6,010 nt of DNA from Tatlockia sp. (GTDB lineage: Bacteria > Cyanobacteriota > Cyanobacteriia > Cyanobacteriales > Chroococcidiopsidaceae). Location of the stretch: contig JACCVJ010000529.1 in assembly GCA_013698215.1 (NCBI GenBank), positions 1-6,010 of the forward strand, given 5' to 3'. Numbering within the stretch: the first letter of the stretch is position 1; every line of letters begins with the position of its first letter. The notes beneath the pieces are model-generated. The model saw only the letters and a program-made list of their open reading frames with translations. It made no database searches and was not told the origin of the DNA. The translations under genes were made by a program, and so were the position numbers. Shown here piece after piece: positions 4,432 through 6,010 of the stretch.

Positions 4432-6010
4432 ATGCAAGAAGTTAATGAACTGACACAGGCTTTAAAAGCAGCGATTGGATTGTTAGACAAGGAGCAATAT
4501 TCGCAGTTGCGTAAAAATGCAATTTCTATTTGCGATTATGTAGCAAATCCTATCTATCAAATTGCTGTATTTGCCCCCTTTAACTACGGTAAGTCAACGC
4601 TGCTAAACGCCATGCTTGGTAGCCGTACTTTGCCAATCGATCTAATTCCGACAACGGGCGCGGCGATTCGTGTTGGTTATGGAGAGGAGTTGCAGACGCG
4701 GATTATTTTAACTGATGGTACAGAAATAAGCAGTTGCGGTACGCAGATTTTACAAGAATACGCCTTGTTAGACGAGCAACGATGTATGCGGAGCGATGTT
4801 GCATCTATTGATGTCTTCTATCCTCATCCTTTCTTGCAAACCGGGGTAGAATTGCTTGATTTGCCTGGTACAAACGATCGCCAAGCTCAAGACGAATTGG
4901 TACGCGATCACTTATTAACCGCCAATTTGGTAGTACAGGTACTAGATGCGCGTAGGTTGATGACTTTGGGAGAGCGAGAAAACTTGCGCGATTGGTTGCT
5001 AGATCGGGGAATTACAACAGTAGTTTTTGTCGTTAATTTTCTCAATTTATTAGAATCTGACGAGCAAAAAGAAGTATTCCACCGCTTGCGATTTGTAGCT
5101 GAAAGTTTCCGCTCTCAGCTACCGCCAGGAATTAGTAATTTGTATCGCGTTGATGCTTTACCTGCTTTAAGATCCAGACTCAAAGGAGATGTAGCGGCGG
5201 CTCAAATTAGCGGACTTTCTACCTTTGAATCGGCTTTGCAAACTATAGTAGGGGTGCAAAAAGAGCAAATCGCTCATCGTTTACTGCGCGTAGAAGAAAT
5301 TGCCTCTCAAGTAAAAACTGCTCTAGAAGCGAAGAAACAAGCGATTTCAGCAGAAATCGCCGCCGCCAAAGCAAATCATCAATCAAAAATTGACATCAAA
5401 CAAAAAGCCGAAACTTTAATTAAACAAGGTTTTCAAGCCAGTAGCAGCAAGTTTCAAAGCTGGCTATATTTACCAAGCTTATTAGAGCGCCATCAAGCGG
5501 AATTTGTTTTAGCTTTACAACAAGGTAATTTTGATAATTGGCAAGAACAATTTAAGTTAGCAGTTTTAGCACATCAAAAGGCTATTAGTCAATGGATTGA
5601 TAAAGCTTGCGAGTTTTTTAATACCAAGCATCCTGACAAACTAGCAATTTCTTTTCCTGTTGCTCCTCAAATATCTATCCCGCCACCGCCACTAACTAAA
5701 GCAAGTAGTAACGATATTACACCAGTTGCGATCCTGGCGGGCTTTGGTTGGCTATTAGGCGGCCCTGTAGGCGCGGCGGTAGTAGGTGGTGTGAGCTATA
5801 TTTTGAACCAAACAGAGGAACAACAAAAACCCGAATCAACAGGCGATTATCAGCAACAAATTACTCAAATTTATACTGTTGCTGCCAAAAATTATTTAAC
5901 TTGTTTTAGTAAAGATGCTTTTACAACACTATATCAGTATGAAAAATTAGCCATTCAATCTATTGAGTTTCAAAAAACTAAAGAATCCTTAGAAGTAACT
6001 AAGCAAAATT
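4432..6010 (+). CDS. Dynamin-like GTPase, 3' end beyond window
   Basis: An open frame of 526 codons from ATG 4432 runs off the window end, so the C-terminus is missing. It is a bacterial dynamin-like protein, a large GTPase that binds and remodels membranes. Seen: P-loop FAPFNYGKSTLLNAMLG at 47-63, with Ala48 where GxxxxGKS normally has Gly; G2 region LIPTTG at 71-76; G3 DLPGT at 143-147; and at the G4 position VVNFLNLL (200-207), lacking the Lys and Asp of N/TKxD. A coiled-coil-like Ala/Lys/Glu-rich stretch covers about 280-335. A Gly-rich hydrophobic segment at 430-458 (VAILAGFGWLLGGPVGAAVV and following) is the likely membrane-inserting element. An in-frame stop at 4423 rules out a more upstream start. 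No Shine-Dalgarno is visible. Such genes are common in cyanobacteria, often in tandem pairs, so a partner may follow. The family is clear; whether it serves membrane upkeep or phage defence is open. Confidence 0.88.
   Translation, partial: MQEVNELTQALKAAIGLLDKEQYSQLRKNAISICDYVANPIYQIAVFAPFNYGKSTLLNAMLGSRTLPIDLIPTTGAAIRVGYGEELQTRIILTDGTEISSCGTQILQEYALLDEQRCMRSDVASIDVFYPHPFLQTGVELLDLPGTNDRQAQDELVRDHLLTANLVVQVLDARRLMTLGERENLRDWLLDRGITTVVFVVNFLNLLESDEQKEVFHRLRFVAESFRSQLPPGISNLYRVDALPALRSRLKGDVAAAQISGLSTFESALQTIVGVQKEQIAHRLLRVEEIASQVKTALEAKKQAISAEIAAAKANHQSKIDIKQKAETLIKQGFQASSSKFQSWLYLPSLLERHQAEFVLALQQGNFDNWQEQFKLAVLAHQKAISQWIDKACEFFNTKHPDKLAISFPVAPQISIPPPPLTKASSNDITPVAILAGFGWLLGGPVGAAVVGGVSYILNQTEEQQKPESTGDYQQQITQIYTVAAKNYLTCFSKDAFTTLYQYEKLAIQSIEFQKTKESLEVTKQN

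Overview
The window looks like cyanobacterial chromosome. It holds three copies of the octamer GCGATCGC (866-873, 1837-1844, 4322-4329), the HIP1 repeat that is strongly over-represented in many cyanobacteria; about 0.1 copy would be expected by chance in 6 kb. The protein families fit: a mercuric-reductase-like flavoprotein, a DUF262 protein with a HEPN nuclease, and a bacterial dynamin-like GTPase. I cannot name the genus.

Layout. (1) 11-1474, minus strand: a pyridine nucleotide-disulfide oxidoreductase of the MerA/lipoamide dehydrogenase group. It lacks the extra mercury-binding cysteines and has Tyr at the usual catalytic His. (2) 1475-2009: about 535 bases without an intact gene. Its middle (about 1589-1823) reads on the plus strand as the decayed C-terminus of an endonuclease/exonuclease/phosphatase (EEP) protein, including an SDHLPV motif. 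A 12-base perfect inverted repeat (1502-1513 / 1904-1915) flanks that remnant. The last 60 bases carry the likely promoter and a strong Shine-Dalgarno for the next gene. (3) 2010-3182 and 3189-4241, plus strand, 6 bases apart: a DUF262 protein with the DGQQR motif, then a protein with a HEPN RNase motif (RNDAAH) and a C-terminal segment resembling the EF-Tu domain II beta-barrel. (4) 4288-4425: a possible 45-residue small protein. (5) 4432 to the window end, plus strand: a dynamin-like GTPase, 526 codons visible, not finished.

How they may work together. DUF262 domains occur in modification- or phage-sensing restriction factors (GmrSD, SspE). HEPN domains with an Rx4H motif are usually RNases in toxin-antitoxin or abortive-infection systems. 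A tightly spaced DUF262-HEPN pair beside a decayed gene is therefore best read as a candidate two-gene anti-phage or toxin-antitoxin module. The EF-Tu-like barrel on the HEPN protein suggests, as inference only, a link to tRNA or the translation machinery. The dynamin may be a separate membrane-remodelling gene or an accessory part of the same cluster; the 46-base gap and same-strand layout allow either. The flavoprotein is probably an unrelated housekeeping redox gene.
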